This document shows, in pieces, positions 1 to 11,544 of a stretch of 64,000 bases of DNA. The notes beneath the pieces were generated by a model. That model was not told the DNA's origin. It worked only from the letters and a program-made list of their open reading frames with translations, and did not search any database. Position 1 is the stretch's first letter; every line of letters starts with the position of its first letter. A program made the translations under genes and the position numbers. The DNA is from Posidonia oceanica (lineage: Eukaryota > Streptophyta > Magnoliopsida > Alismatales > Posidoniaceae): the NCBI GenBank assembly GCA_037176725.1, contig JAZBRS010000054.1, positions 16,014,001 through 16,078,000 on the forward strand, written 5' to 3'.

Positions 1-12
1 CAACTCTCAAAA

Positions 13-660
13 TTGCCAGGAATATTAGAAACTGAACAATATATCATGGCTAGCCGCCGGAAGCAAGAGTTAAATCTGGAAGAAGCCAACATTATGCATC
101 GAAAGTCCAGGAAGGACAAAGACCAGAACAGAAGGAATGCACCAAATAAGGCACAGTTCAAATCCAACCAATCACAGTCAAATAAGCCACGGAGGTCTTG
201 TCATCTGTGTGGTCGTTTTGGCCACTATAGAGCAAATTGTCCAAATAAGGATGGAAATAAAGACAAGGCACCGGAACAAAAAGCAAACAAGAGAGTCTTC
301 ATTGACGTAATGGAATGCAATAATATTGTTGCGCCAAGCTCAAATGATTGGTGGGTAGATTCTGGTGCTACTCGTCATATTGCAGAGATAAAGAAATGGC
401 TAGAATCCTTCAATGAGTTTAAATCTGGTGAGCAACGCAACTACATGGGAAACAACACATATCTGAATGTGGAAGGCGTTGACTCTTACCGATTAGATCT
501 GAGAGACAGCATTATGATCTTGAAGAATGTCTTCTATGTACCTAGGATTAGGCGCAATCTCATTTCTGTACCTGCACTCATAAAGAATGGCTTGGAAGTT
601 CGCTTTTACGATAAGCGTATGTTTATTGAAAATGACAAGAAAGTACTTACCATGGGAGTG
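13..660 (+). pseudogene. copia Gag-protease fragment
   Basis: This is the C-terminal part of Gag followed by the aspartic protease of a Ty1/copia polyprotein. Visible motifs are the nucleic-acid-binding zinc knuckle CHLCGRFGHYRANCP (CX2CX4HX4C) near residue 63 and the protease site WWVDSGATRHI near residue 114. Next comes the conserved stretch leading to the GAG-pre-integrase domain (FYVPRIRRNLISVPALI). The frame is open here and, unlike element B, has no premature stop. It breaks at 661 because a solo LTR is inserted. The apparent last residues after 660 belong to that LTR. Confidence 0.85.
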
Positions 661-1873
661 TGTTGAAAATAATCAATGAGATATTTAATTTTGATGATAA
701 TAAATTACTTGAGATATTATTCTTTAGTTGATTCTAAGATAGGAAATTTATCTGGGAAAGATCAACCTATGATGATCGTCAAGTAAAGCATCAGAAACAG
801 AAAAGAATACTACATCAGAGCTTTCATGGAGACAGGAAGAAAAGTCAAGAGACTATTATGATTATTGTAATATATTGTATGAATTTCTTCTTTATTATTG
901 TACTGTAAAGAGTGGATGTAATAGATCTCCTAAAGTGTCCTAAAAGTACCTAGGAAAAATCCACACTCAATGACCAGAAGAAAACTTGTGAGAAAACTCA
1001 AAGTATAGAGGTCAGGTCTCTATCGATATACCGATTTCCACCAGTACACCGATTGAAGGCATCCTGGAAAAATAATCATTTATTTTTTACCGTTACACTA
1101 AAAAATAGAAGTTAGGTCAAAATCGGCACACTGATTTTTACTGGTATACCAATATAGGGGATATTAGAAAATAAATCATTTATTTTTTACCGTTATAGGT
1201 TTTCGGTGCAACCGAAATTTTTCGGTCTACCGATACAGTCAAACGTTGAGGTTTTTCGGTCGACCGGTCATTTTCGGCATACCGAGACAGTTGTCTTGGC
1301 CTATCCGTTGGGCTAGCCGTTAGACACACTTTGTGACCTTGCTAAACCTATAAATAGGACCTCACTAAATAGTACGAATACATGTGATATCATATATTCT
1401 ATCTCTCAAGCTTCAAAATCCAATTACAAGTGAAATTTCTCCCTAGCAAGCCTACAAGTGCATCTACAAGTGTGTTCAAGTGCCAAGTATATTGTGGGAG
1501 ATCAAAAGAGCTACTTATTGTAAAACAAATTGTAACAAAGGTGGTATACTTCTCTTGCTGAGAAAAGGTCTCTGCAATGTTTGCAGAGGAGGCTGTAATC
1601 TTCATCAAGTAAGTGTAGTTTACTGTGATTTAAGATTAAGGGAACTCCAGAGGGAATCTAGGAGTGGACTAGGGCGGGTGGCTGAACCACTATACATAAC
1701 TGTGTTATACATTGCCTCTCTTCTCCTTATTTGCATGTTTTAGAATAAAATTCAATACTATAGATTGTGCAAGTATATTCGTTTAATTAATTTTAAGCTA
1801 AATTCATCAAAGAATTCTGTAAACTTTTAATTACTCTATTCAACCCCCTCTAGAGTATCACTAGATCCTAACA
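661..1873 (+). mobile_element. solo LTR of a Sirevirus-like copia element
   Basis: This 1213-bp segment begins TGTTGAAAAT and ends CCTAACA. It interrupts the copia reading frame exactly. The flanks are GAGTG on the left and GAGTA on the right, a 5-bp target duplication with one mismatch, and joining the flanks restores the uninterrupted sequence seen at 6530-6550. It resembles the Sirevirus LTRs at 41658 and 49731: the TTTTGATGATAA start, the GGCTAGCCGTTAG block, a TATAAATAGGA box near 1350 and the CACCCCCTCTAGAG-type tail. No internal domain is left, so it is a product of LTR-LTR recombination. Confidence 0.85.
1348..1358 (+). promoter_or_regulatory. TATA box of the solo LTR
   Basis: CTATAAATAGG lies about two thirds of the way into the LTR. 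It aligns with the TATA box of the 3' LTR of the Sirevirus at about 50437. It marks the U3/R side of the LTR promoter. Activity is unknown. Confidence 0.6.
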
Positions 1874-2904
1874 GAGTATTCGTTCCAGAACATGATTTGT
1901 TTCGTATTTCTATAATAGACAATGAAATAAATAATATATATAGCATTTCTGATTATTCTTTGTGTTTATTGTCTGATTGTGATTTATGGCATGCTAGATT
2001 AGCTCATTCTGGAAAATCAAAGATGGAACAAATGATAAAATTGAATCTTCTCCCTAATATTAATAAGGTGGAATTAACTCCATGTCAACATTGCTTAGTT
2101 GGAAAAATGACTAAGAAACCATTTAGTGTTGGACATAAGGTGAATGAGTTATTAGCCTTAATACATTCAGATGTATGTGGTCCACTTAGTGTGAAAACTT
2201 ATAATAATATAGAATATTTTGTGACATTTATAGATGATTATTCAAGATACACATATGTCTATTTAATTTCACATAAAACAGAAGTGTTAAGTTGTTTTAA
2301 GAAATATAAAGCAGAAGTGGAAAAACAACTTAGAAGAAACATTAAGGTGTTAAGATCTGACAGATGTGGGGGATACAATTCAAAGGAATTTGAGTCATAT
2401 TGTCAAGAGCATGGAATAAAGAGACATATTACTATGTCATATATGCCACAACAAAATGGTGTAGCGGAACGGAAAAACAAAACTCTAATGAATTCTGTTA
2501 GATGCATGCTATCACACTCTAACCTCCTAAGGAAATTTTGGGGAGAGGCATTACTCACTGCAAATCACACTTTAAATAGAATACCTACCAAATCTGTCAC
2601 AGGAACACCTTATGATTTGTGGAATGGAAGGAAACCCAATATTAATTATTTAAGGAAATGGGGTTCAATAGCTCATGTGCTCATTCTAAGTCAACTCAGG
2701 GATAAATTTGACTTTAGAACATTAAAATGTAGATTTATAGGATATTATGATAAATCTACAGGATATAAATTTTTTCATAAGGAAAAAGGAATTGTTGAGT
2801 ATAGAGATGCTGCATTTCTAGAAAATATAGAGAAAGAAGAATATACTCAAGATAAAGATGAACCATTATCAGTAATAAGAAATGATTACTTTAATGGTGT
2901 TTAA
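1874..2904 (+). pseudogene. copia integrase fragment
   Basis: This continues the frame interrupted at 660. The GAG-pre-integrase zinc-binding motif is present (WHARLAHSG, then CQHC). The integrase core follows, with catalytic Asp in IHSDVCGPL, the FIDDYSRYTYVY block and catalytic Glu in QQNGVAERKN. The frame closes with TAA at 2902. The matching part of element B has been frameshifted, so this copy is the better preserved integrase of the two. No reverse transcriptase follows, so it cannot be autonomous. Confidence 0.85.
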
Positions 2905-3036
2905 GGAAATGATCTAGAAAATGGAGATCATCCAAATATAGCAAATACAAATAAACCCATGGAAATATTGGGGAATGACTAGAATGACCAGTATAATCAG
3001 CCAAATATGGAAAATATTGATGAGCCTGAAAATGAC

Positions 3037-4091
3037 TGATGTGAATTTTAATTAACCGCAAGTGTACAGTGTACTATGTAGTACGTATGTAAAATACGGA
3101 TCGATCCCACAGAGAATAAAGTTTCAAAACACAAAGATTAATTATCAGTTATTGAAAGGAGTTTGAGAGAGATGATGATTAAGAACTAAAACTAGAAGAT
3201 GTAATCAAATTAATTAAAGCCTAGGGTTTCGAATCCATTTATGTAAAATACAATATACATGATTAAATCCACTCTCTGTCTCTCTTTATGATCTAAATAG
3301 TTTACTCAATGGTTCTTATCCTAGCAAGCATAACCTATATACAATACACCATAGATTATCAAGTCCTAAGATAAAATCACACAAAACAAACTAAATCAAA
3401 TGATATATGATAGATCTGATATTATATACACAACCCCCAAGTTATTTTTCCCTAAGCATAGATTAAAAGGATATTATCAATATTAATCTATCAAAGTTTA
3501 TTGAATAATGAATGATCCATGTAATATACATCCAGTCAACATAATTATAGCATTTAAACATGAGAAGACAAAGAGAAACTTAATCACAATATATGCAATT
3601 ACATAAATTTCATCTAAACTTTAAATCTAGAAATTTAGCCTAACATGATAATGAAAAATATCAAAATAAAAGAAAGGGAAAGAGAAGAGCAAGGTATAAT
3701 TAAGATAAATAAAATAAACTTATATTAATAAAATACTTTGATTACAGAAATTAAACTTGAAGAACTCTAAAATAATGAAAAAAGAAAATGAAGACCACAA
3801 GAGAGTCCACTTCAAATGAATCTCTAAATAATATACTTTTGTCACTTTGTCTGGAGCTGTGACTTTTTTCTCTCTCTTCAAATGATGGATTTTTTTTTTT
3901 ACAGAGAGAGAGAGAAATTACGATGATGTTCATTAATATTAAATAAGCATCAACCAAACCAAACGTTACGGCCAAGTTTGAGGTTTACTTTCCTTATGAT
4001 GTTTTTAAGGTTTATCTTTAATATTGTTTAGTCTATTTTGTGTCTGAATTTTAAGTAGAGTGATCTTTATAATATTTTTATTTACTTAACA
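3037..4091. mobile_element. possible solo LTR, unclassified
   Basis: The copia homology of fragment A stops at 3036 and a different, AT-rich sequence starts TGATGTGAATTTTAATTAAC. It contains ACCGCAAGTGTAC and CGGATCGATCCCACAGAGA, motifs I associate with LTR ends of plant retroelements. It can be closed at TTAACA (4091), giving TG...CA ends and flanks ATGAC and GTGAC. The right flank does not resume the copia sequence, so the boundary and the target duplication are only suggestive. Confidence 0.4.
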
Positions 4092-4327
4092 GTGACACAC
4101 ATAATTACCTGTTGTAACAAAAAAAACCAAACATGATAGAGAATCTTGAGAAGTGAAAATGGAATGGTGCAGTGCATTGACAATAGTAGTTGATGACCCA
4201 CGCAAGCAGCTCGAGTAAATGCCATGTTGAGGTCGTCTTGAGGAGGGTTTCGGTTGGAAGAGTGGAGAAAATAACAGGATGGTGACTTCATTGCCAAGGA
4301 CAAGGTGTTTGCAGATACGTGCCAACT
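4092..4327. other. fragment of unknown origin shared with 12.29-12.46 kb
   Basis: About 150 bp of this spacer is clearly related to the segment around 12290-12460. Both contain GTCGTCT, a short GA-rich block and then GATGGTGACTTCATTGCC followed by AAGGACA. The identical stretch ends shortly before element B begins. I do not recognise the source gene or repeat. No open frame of useful length is preserved here. Confidence 0.5.
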
Positions 4328-4536
4328 TGTTAGGAAGTGGTTAAAGAAGACCACGAAGGTCGGAAAATATCTTCTCGAAAAAAAAGAAGGCGATTAGGAA
4401 CAGAGGTGTATGGATGAACGGCGGCCTCCCACTATAAATAGGAGTTATCTCCAATCTAAGGGATACACTCAAGTAAACTAGATCTACCAGGAAAGATCCA
4501 TCCGCCGAAGTCCCCAACCTAATCAGAAAACCAACA
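4328..4536 (+). repeat. 5' LTR of copia element B
   Basis: It starts TGTTAGGAAG and ends ACCAACA (TGTT/AACA inverted ends). It pairs with 9719-9929 as a direct repeat. A TATA box (CTATAAATAG) lies at 4431-4440, and the block GGGATACACTCAAGTAAACT is shared with the 3' copy. Confidence 0.8.
4431..4440 (+). promoter_or_regulatory. TATA box in 5' LTR of element B
   Basis: CTATAAATAG is conserved at 9823-9832 in the partner LTR and is about 100 bp from the LTR end, as expected for the U3/R boundary. Confidence 0.6.
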
Positions 4537-4537
4537 A

Positions 4538-4550
4538 GTAGTATCAGAGT
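4538..4550 (+). other. primer-binding site of element B
   Basis: AGTATCAGAGTT follows the LTR end almost directly. It matches the plant copia consensus TGGTATCAGAGC (initiator Met-tRNA complement) at most positions, with early-position decay. Confidence 0.6.
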
Positions 4551-5338
4551 TCAGGAAAACTTACCTTTTTCAGGCGACCGATCTCGAACTCCCCTCTGCA
4601 TTGCCTTGCCTCTCCAGTGCCTCTTCTTCCGACGATCTAACCCACCCCGTCGCTGCTGCATAGTCGAGGTCCACCCGACCCAACCTCTCGTCTCGCCTCG
4701 CAAGTGATATCTGAGGTCTCTCCTGTGCCGGCCTCACTTCCCGACCTCACTTCCCTTTTCCCTTCGGCGGCTTCCCCCCATCCGGCTCTTCCGCGGCATC
4801 CTCTCCTCCGATGCTTCCGCTACTTCTCCCACTCTGACAAGTGTGGTTTGTGCTTCTTCTTTTTTATTTCTATTGCTCTCTATTATTTTTTCACGAGTGT
4901 TTTTTTAGACGTTAGAGTATTGCTCTCTATTATTTTAATCTGCATCTGTTTTACTGTATTGCTCGTGATTAGAGTACTGCTCTTTATTCCACTCGTGATT
5001 TTTTTCCTTCAATTTTCCAGAATTGCCAGTAAGTATTTGATTTCACAGTGATAACAAGTATTGCTCTCTGTTTTTTTTTATAAGTACAGCTGGAAAAAAA
5101 ATTGTGATAACAAGTAACCTGCATTCACAAGTACCCTGTTTTTTTATTATACATCTGATGACAAGTACCCTGCATTTTTTTTTTGTTCACGAGTGTCTTC
5201 ATTACTGTACTGTACTAAATAACTCTATAATATTTTATTGTACTACTCAGTTATTTAGTGCTCCTGTCATTAGATTTACTGTTTCATGTTAGTTTGTTCT
5301 TATCTGAAATTAAATAATTATTTTCTACATCTACTCAA

Positions 5339-8300
5339 ATGGCTGCTAGTAAGTTGATAACTACTAAGTTGTCAAAGATAGAGAAATTAAATGGGGTTAA
5401 CTATGAGATGTGGCACTGGAAAATAAAATATGCTTTAATTTATGATAATCTGAAATATGTCATAGAATCTAATGCTCCAGAACTTGACAGTAATGCCTCT
5501 GAGGTGGAAGTCAATAAACAGGAGAAATGGAAAATTGATGACAAAATGGCAAGGAGTCTCATGTTTATGTTCATAGAAGATAGTCTCATAAAAAATTTTG
5601 AGATTTACGACACCACACAGAGTCTGTGGAATGCTTTGAAGGAGAAGTATGATAAAACTGTTGAAATCAATACTCAACTTCTCCTTCAGAAGTATAACTC
5701 CTGCAAAATGTAAAAGGAACAGAGTGTCGTAGAACATGTGAACAACATAATAGTTATGGCAAAAGATTTATCTATTGCAGGAACTCTAATTCCTGGAAAA
5801 CTACAAGTAGCAACTATACTTAATAGTTTGCCAAACAGTTTTGATATGGTGACCACATCTATGAGATCAAACCCATCCCTTCAACTCTCAAAATTGCCAG
5901 CAAGATTAGAAACTGAACAAGATATCATGACAAGCCGCCGGAAGCAAGAGTTAAATCTGGAAGAAGCCAACATTACGCATTGAAAGCCCAGGAAGGACAA
6001 AGACCAGAACAGAAGGAATGCACCAAATAAGGCACAGTTCAAATCCAACCAATCACAGTCAAACAAGCCGCGGGGGTCTTGCCATCTGTGTGGTCGTTTT
6101 GGCCACTATAGAGCAAATTGTCCAAATAAGGATGGAAATAAAGGCAAGGCACCGGAACAGAAAGCAAACAAGAGTCTTCATTGACGTAGTGGAATGCAAT
6201 AATAATGTTGCACCAAACTCAGATGATTGGTGGGTAGATTCTGGTGCTACTCGTCATATTGCATAGATAAAGAAATGGCTAGAATCCTTCAAGGAGTTCA
6301 AATCTGGTGAGCAACGCATCTACATGGAAAACAATACATATCTGAATGTGGAAGCCGTTGGCTCTTACTGATTAGATCTGAGAGATAGCATTATGATCTT
6401 GAAGGATGTCTTCTATGTACTTGGGATTAGGCACAATCTCATTTTTGTACCTGCACTCATAAAGAATGGCTTGAAAGTTCGCTTTTACAATAAGCGTGTG
6501 TCTATTGGAAAGAACAAGAAAGTACTTGCCATGGAAGTGTTCGTCCCAAAACATGATTTGTTTCTTATTTCTGTAATAGACAATGAAATAAATAATATAG
6601 ATAGCATTTCTGATTATTCTTTGTGTTTATTGTTTGATTGTGATTTATGGCATGCTAGATTAGCTCATCCTGGAAAATCAAAGATGGAACAAATGATAAA
6701 ATTGAATCTTCTCCCTAATATTAATAAGGTGGAATTAACTCCATGTCAACATTACTTAGTTGGAAAAATGACTAAGAAACCATTTAGTGTTGGATATAGG
6801 GTGAATGAGTTATTAGCCTTAATACATTCAGATGTATGTGGTCCACTTAGTGTGAAAACTTATAATAATATAGAATATTTTGTGACATTTATAGATGATT
6901 ATTCAAGATACACATATGTCTATTTAATTTCACATAAAACAGAAGTGTTAAGTTGTTTTAAGAAATATAAAGCAGAAGTGGAAAAACAACTTAGAAGAAA
7001 CATTAAGGTGTTAAGATCTGACAGATATGGGGGATACAATTCAAAGGAATTTGAGTCATATTGTCATGAGCATGGAATAAAGAGACATATTACTATGTCA
7101 TATATGCCACAACAAAATGGTGTAGCGGAACGGAAAAACAAAACTCTAATGAATTCTGTTAGATGCATGCTATCACACTCTAACCTCCTAAGGAAATTTT
7201 GGGGGAGGCATTACTCACTGCAAATCACACTTTAAATAGAATACCTACCAAATCTGTCACAGGAACACCTTATGATTTGTGGAATGGAAGGAACCCCAAT
7301 ATTAATTATTTAAGGAAATGAGGTTCAATAGCTCATGTGCTCATTCCAAGTCAACTCAGGGATAAATTTGACTTTAGAACATTAAAATGTAGATTTATAG
7401 GATATTGTGATAAATCTACAGGATATAAATTTTTTCATAAGGAAAAAGGAATTGTTGAGTATAGAGATGCTGCATTTCTAGAAAATATAGAGAAAGAAGA
7501 ATATACTCAAGATAAAGATGATCATTATCAGTAATAAAAAATGATTACTTTAATGGTGTTTAAGGAAATGATCTAGAAAATGAAGATCATCCAAATATAG
7601 CAAATACAAATGAACCTATGGAAGTACTGGGGAATGACCAGTATAATCAACCAAATATGGAAAATATTGATGAGCCTAAAAATAACCCTCCTGATGCTCC
7701 TAGCAATAAAAGAATGAGAACTTAGCCTTCATGGATGAATGATTACCATCTGTATTCCTGTGAGCCATCATTTTTCTTAACAGACATAGATCAGGAAAAT
7801 TACATGGAACCCATTACATATAGTGATGTGATTAAATCACATAAGAGATATTTATGGTTTGAAGCCATGAATGATGAAATTGATTCCATGAAAAGGAACA
7901 GTGTTTGGGAATTGTGTGATTTACATAAAGAAAGGAAGACTATAGGATGCAAATGGGCATTCAAGAAGAAGTTGCGGGTAGATGGGTCAATTGACAAGTT
8001 CAAAGCTCGATTGATAGCTAAAGGTTATACTTAGAAGGAAGGAATTGACTTTCAGTAAACATATTCTCCGGTAGTTAAGTTTGCATCTATAAGAATAATA
8101 CTAGCCATTGTAGCAAACTTAGATTTGAAATTACATCAAATGGATGTTAAGACTGCATTTCTTAATGAAGAATTGCAGGAAGATATCTTCATATGTCAGC
8201 CTCAGGGTTTTCAGGTAGAAGGACATGAGGAAAAAGTGTGCAAATTAAATAAATCAATATATGGATTAAAACAATCATCTAGACAATGGTATCTCAAATT

Positions 8301-9396
8301 TCAAAATGTGATTGTCTAAATGGGATTTATCTCAAATATATTGGATAATTGTGTGTATGTCATGAAAAGTGGAAGCAGTTTTATAATATTGTCTTTGTAT
8401 GTAGATGATATTTTGCTTGCCACAAATGACATGGAATTATTAAACAAAGTGAAAATTGAACTTTGTGAGAAATTTGAGATGAAAGACATGGGCGAAGCAT
8501 CTTATGTCCTTAGAATACAGATCCTTAGAGATCAGAAGTCTAGAATGTTAAGCATAAATCAGGAAAAATATTTACATTCAATACTTAAAAGGTTTGGAAT
8601 GCAAAACTGTGTCCCTGCACCTACACCATATGTGTATGGAAAAAGATTAAGCAAAAGTCAATGTCCTGGAAGGGGACAGAAACCTCTGAATATGCTATAT
8701 GCACAAGCGGTTGGAAGTTTAATGTATGCTATATTATGTACTAGACCGGACTTGGCATATTCAGTGAGTTTGGTAAATCGATATCAAAGTAATCCTGGAC
8801 CAGCACATTGGGAAGTTGTTAAGAGGATTATAAAGTATATCAAGGGCACATTGCAGCACCAATTAGTATACTAAGCAGAAATGCTGGAAGTATTAGGTTA
8901 TTCAGATGTAGACTTTGGAGGTGATAAAGATGATCGAAAGTCCACATCTGGACACTTGTTCATCTTTTGTGGTGGGACTGTCTCATGGGGAAGTAAGAAG
9001 CAAGACTATGTTACTAGATATACACAAGAAATAGAATACATTGCATGTAGTACAACCACCACACATGCTGTTTGGATTAAGAGATTTTTAAACGACTTGA
9101 GTCTTATTCTGATACAATGACCAATCGGAATATACTGTGATAATCAAGCAGCAATTAGTCTCATTAACAGTGGTGCCAATAATTCAAAAGGAATGCATAT
9201 TGAGATACAATATCACTACATTCATGATATCATACAAAAAGAGGAAATAGAGGTGAGTTATATTCCCACCTCAGACATGATTGCTGATCCAATGACAAAA
9301 GAGATTCCAACAGAGAAATTTGTCAAGCATGTAGGCTTGATGGGATTAATGAACATTTCCATGGATAATGGAAATGGAACACATTCTCATGAATAA
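5339..9396 (+). pseudogene. copia Gag-Pol polyprotein, inactivated
   Basis: The order is Gag, zinc knuckle, protease, integrase, reverse transcriptase, RNase H. Gag starts at 5339 (MAASKLITTKL, then a UBN2-type Gag with NYEMWHWKIK). Further on are CHLCGRFGHYRANCP, WWVDSGATRHIA, HARLAHPG with CQHY (a zinc-binding Cys lost to Tyr), RT with YVDD at 8398-8409, the RNase H block STSGHLFIFCGG, and the tail ADPMTKEIPTEKF. Lesions include in-frame TAA at 5711, TGA at 5981 where fragment A has CGA, a 2-bp deletion near 6172, TAG at 6265 where fragment A has GAG, an integrase frameshift near 7203, and several RT stops. It cannot encode a polyprotein. Confidence 0.9.
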
Positions 9397-9670
9397 TGGG
9401 AGTGGAAATTGAGAAAAACTCATACATTCCATAAATCTTAAACATGATTGCTGATCCAATGACAAAAGAGATTCCAACAAAGAAACTCATATATTCCCAC
9501 CTTAGACATGATTGCTGATCCAATGACAAAAAGGATTCTAACAGAGAAATTTGTCAAGTATGTAGGCTTTATGGGATTAATGAACATTTCCATTGATAAT
9601 GGAGATGGAACACATTTTCATGAATAGTAGGAGTAGAAATTGAGAAAAACTCATACATTCTATAAATAAT
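9274..9670 (+). repeat. duplicated 3' tail of element B pol
   Basis: The end of RNase H and the adjoining untranslated region (GATTGCTGATCCAATGACAA through CTCATACATTC) is present near 9274-9416. A short partial copy lies at about 9444-9490 and a nearly full copy at about 9508-9665. These look like tandem slippage or unequal exchange products upstream of the 3' LTR. Confidence 0.7.
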
Positions 9671-9718
9671 GGGAGTATGTAGGAATTTACTACTTGGTCT
9701 TCATGACTAAGTGAGAGA

Positions 9719-9929
9719 TGTTAAGAAGTGATCAAAGAAGACCACAAAGGTCAAGAAATATCTTTCCAGAAAAGAAGGAGGCGGTTAAAGGCAGAGGTGT
9801 ATGAGTGAACGACGGCCTCTCACTATAAATAGGAGTTATCTCCTATCTAAGGGATACACTCAAGTAAACTGGATCTCCCAGAAAAGACTCATCCACTGGA
9901 GCTCTCAGTCTATATCGAAAAACCAACCA
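9719..9929 (+). repeat. 3' LTR of copia element B
   Basis: It starts TGTTAAGAAG straight after the purine tract AAGTGAGAGA and ends ACCAACCA. It is a direct repeat of 4328-4536 with conserved TATA box and leader block. A longer LTR starting TGTAGGAATT at 9678 is possible, but the 5' copy has no match for the extra bases. Confidence 0.75.
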
Positions 9930-10767
9930 TTACTTGTGACACCAGATGATTGGATTGGGTAGAACTGGAGCCAGTGGTGGATGCCATCCGATAGATAGGA
10001 AGTGGACCCCATATGACATATATTTACACTTCCATAATCCTTCCATTCAAATTGTAGACGGATATTGACAATTTTTTATTTATTTAAAAGTTCTACCTCT
10101 ATAATATTCTAATTAAAATAATAGTTATTTACTAAATAAATTATGTTTTGTTTGATAACGGATAATGATACTCATCCAGTACTTCTGGACACGTATTGTA
10201 TACGACATGTAGAAAATCCTTATTCAATAGTTATATTTTTAATCTTGGAATCATGGACACTTGTAGATACTTCTGAATGCTTTCAGATATTTTAAGATAA
10301 CACGTCAAAGCATGACCTGGCATAACTTTTAAGAGGTCAATCAGCACAACTGTAGTTAATAACACAGAATGTGCTTTGAAATACATAATTGCCCTAGTTT
10401 AATTCATAACGACTTTGATATTTCAATGTGCAGTATTTTATATAATTTGTATTACTTTTTACCAAATAGAAATATTGATTCAATTCTTTCTCATCTTTCC
10501 CGCGAGGTTTTTTTTCCATTTTTTTTTTTTTTATTTTATTTTATTTTAACGCTTATGGCCATAGCCCAATTACTATATCTGCGAAAAATAAAGTTAAACA
10601 ACAAGCACCATCCATGATGCTTTCTAACTAAGGTATGTTTCTTTGTCTAGGGCAATCCTGATGTCGAACAGAGATGTAGTCAATTGATATCTCGATCACC
10701 ATTGGTGATGCATTTCATTCAATGCAGTTGATTACAATCTCGTTCCAGCAAATGACCCACCAATGAC
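9930..10767. other. intergenic, no gene seen
   Basis: AT-rich sequence with homopolymer T runs near 10508-10550. No coding potential or repeat structure that I can support. Confidence 0.6.
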
Positions 10768-11544
10768 TAAGGGTGTATATGAGTCAGATTGGATCGGGTT
10801 AAGGATGAGCCTACGACCTAATCTATACTGTTTGGATTGGATAATTTTAGACTTATATCTAATCTATACCTAGTCTAGACCCAACTCAATCCGACCCACA
10901 AACTTCAAGTTGGGTCGGGTCGATTCTTGGGTTTTATAACACCTGAATTTTATACCTATTAGCCATTCATTAATCTTTAATTACAGGAAAAGTTAATTAC
11001 TCCTAGAATGACATTTGGATAAAATAAGTGACTTACAACTTGATGCAAAGATCACTACAAAATATAACTTATTATAGTAGCCACTACAGAAAAATTATCT
11101 CTAGTTCTTTGTTAATATGATTTTTTTTTTTGTACATGTTTTTCTACAACTTACCACTGTTAACTATGTAGCAGCAGTACGTGTGCAATTGAATACGTGG
11201 GTCAAACATGAGCATTATTGTTAAAAATGAATAATTTATCTATATTTGACTTTATTTCTCCCAATATCTGTTGATTAAGTATCATTTTTGCTCTCTAAAT
11301 ATTTCTTAATTATACATATAATATGTATTTATAAATATAAATAATTAATATTATATATATATACCTTCGGGTTCGGATCGGATAAGGTAATCCATGCTTG
11401 GAACCCATACCCAATCCAGAAAGTTTGGGTTTGGGACTTTCAAACCTATATCCAACCTATAATAAAAAAAATCCAACCCAATCCAACCCACACAGATCAG
11501 ATTGGTTCGATTTTAGGATCAAATCGGACCCATGTAGACTCCTA
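10768..11544. mobile_element. hAT-like MITE (non-autonomous)
   Basis: This 777-bp element is bounded by imperfect terminal inverted repeats (about 20 of 27 positions): TAAGGGTGTATATGAGTC on the left, and its counterpart ending GTAGACTCCTA on the right. The flanks form an 8-bp target duplication with one mismatch, CCAATGAC and CCAACGAC, the length made by hAT transposases. The subterminal regions carry repeated GGGTCGGGT/ACCCAA-type motifs in inverse orientation. It has no coding capacity. Confidence 0.8.

Larger units (their letters stand above)
1..3036 (+). mobile_element. Ty1/copia fragment A (gag C-terminus to end of integrase)
   Basis: This is a 5'- and 3'-incomplete copia retrotransposon. 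It aligns base for base with about 5880-7690 of the fuller element B downstream, in the same orientation, so both belong to one family. Its left end lies outside the window. The reading frame runs from the end of gag through the zinc knuckle, protease and integrase, then stops being recognisable at 3036, where a different sequence begins. A solo LTR (661-1873) splits it. No LTR belonging to this copy is visible. Confidence 0.85.
4328..9929 (+). mobile_element. Ty1/copia element B, complete but degenerate
   Basis: This is a 5.6-kb copia retrotransposon with short LTRs (about 210 bp), a Met-tRNA-type primer site, an 800-bp leader, one gag-pol reading frame with many lesions, and a purine-rich tract (AAGTGAGAGA) before the 3' LTR. 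It is the same family and orientation as fragment A. The LTRs are only about 80% alike by eye, so it is old. I found no convincing target duplication (CAACT left, TTACT right). Confidence 0.85.

Noticed and set aside
4704..5292. Hydrophobic open frames in the leader of element B
   Set aside because: T-rich non-coding leader between primer site and gag; hydrophobicity reflects base composition.
9678..9718. Alternative 3' LTR start of element B at TGTAGGAATT
   Set aside because: The 5' LTR has no matching extra bases and a purine tract precedes 9719, so the shorter LTR is better supported.
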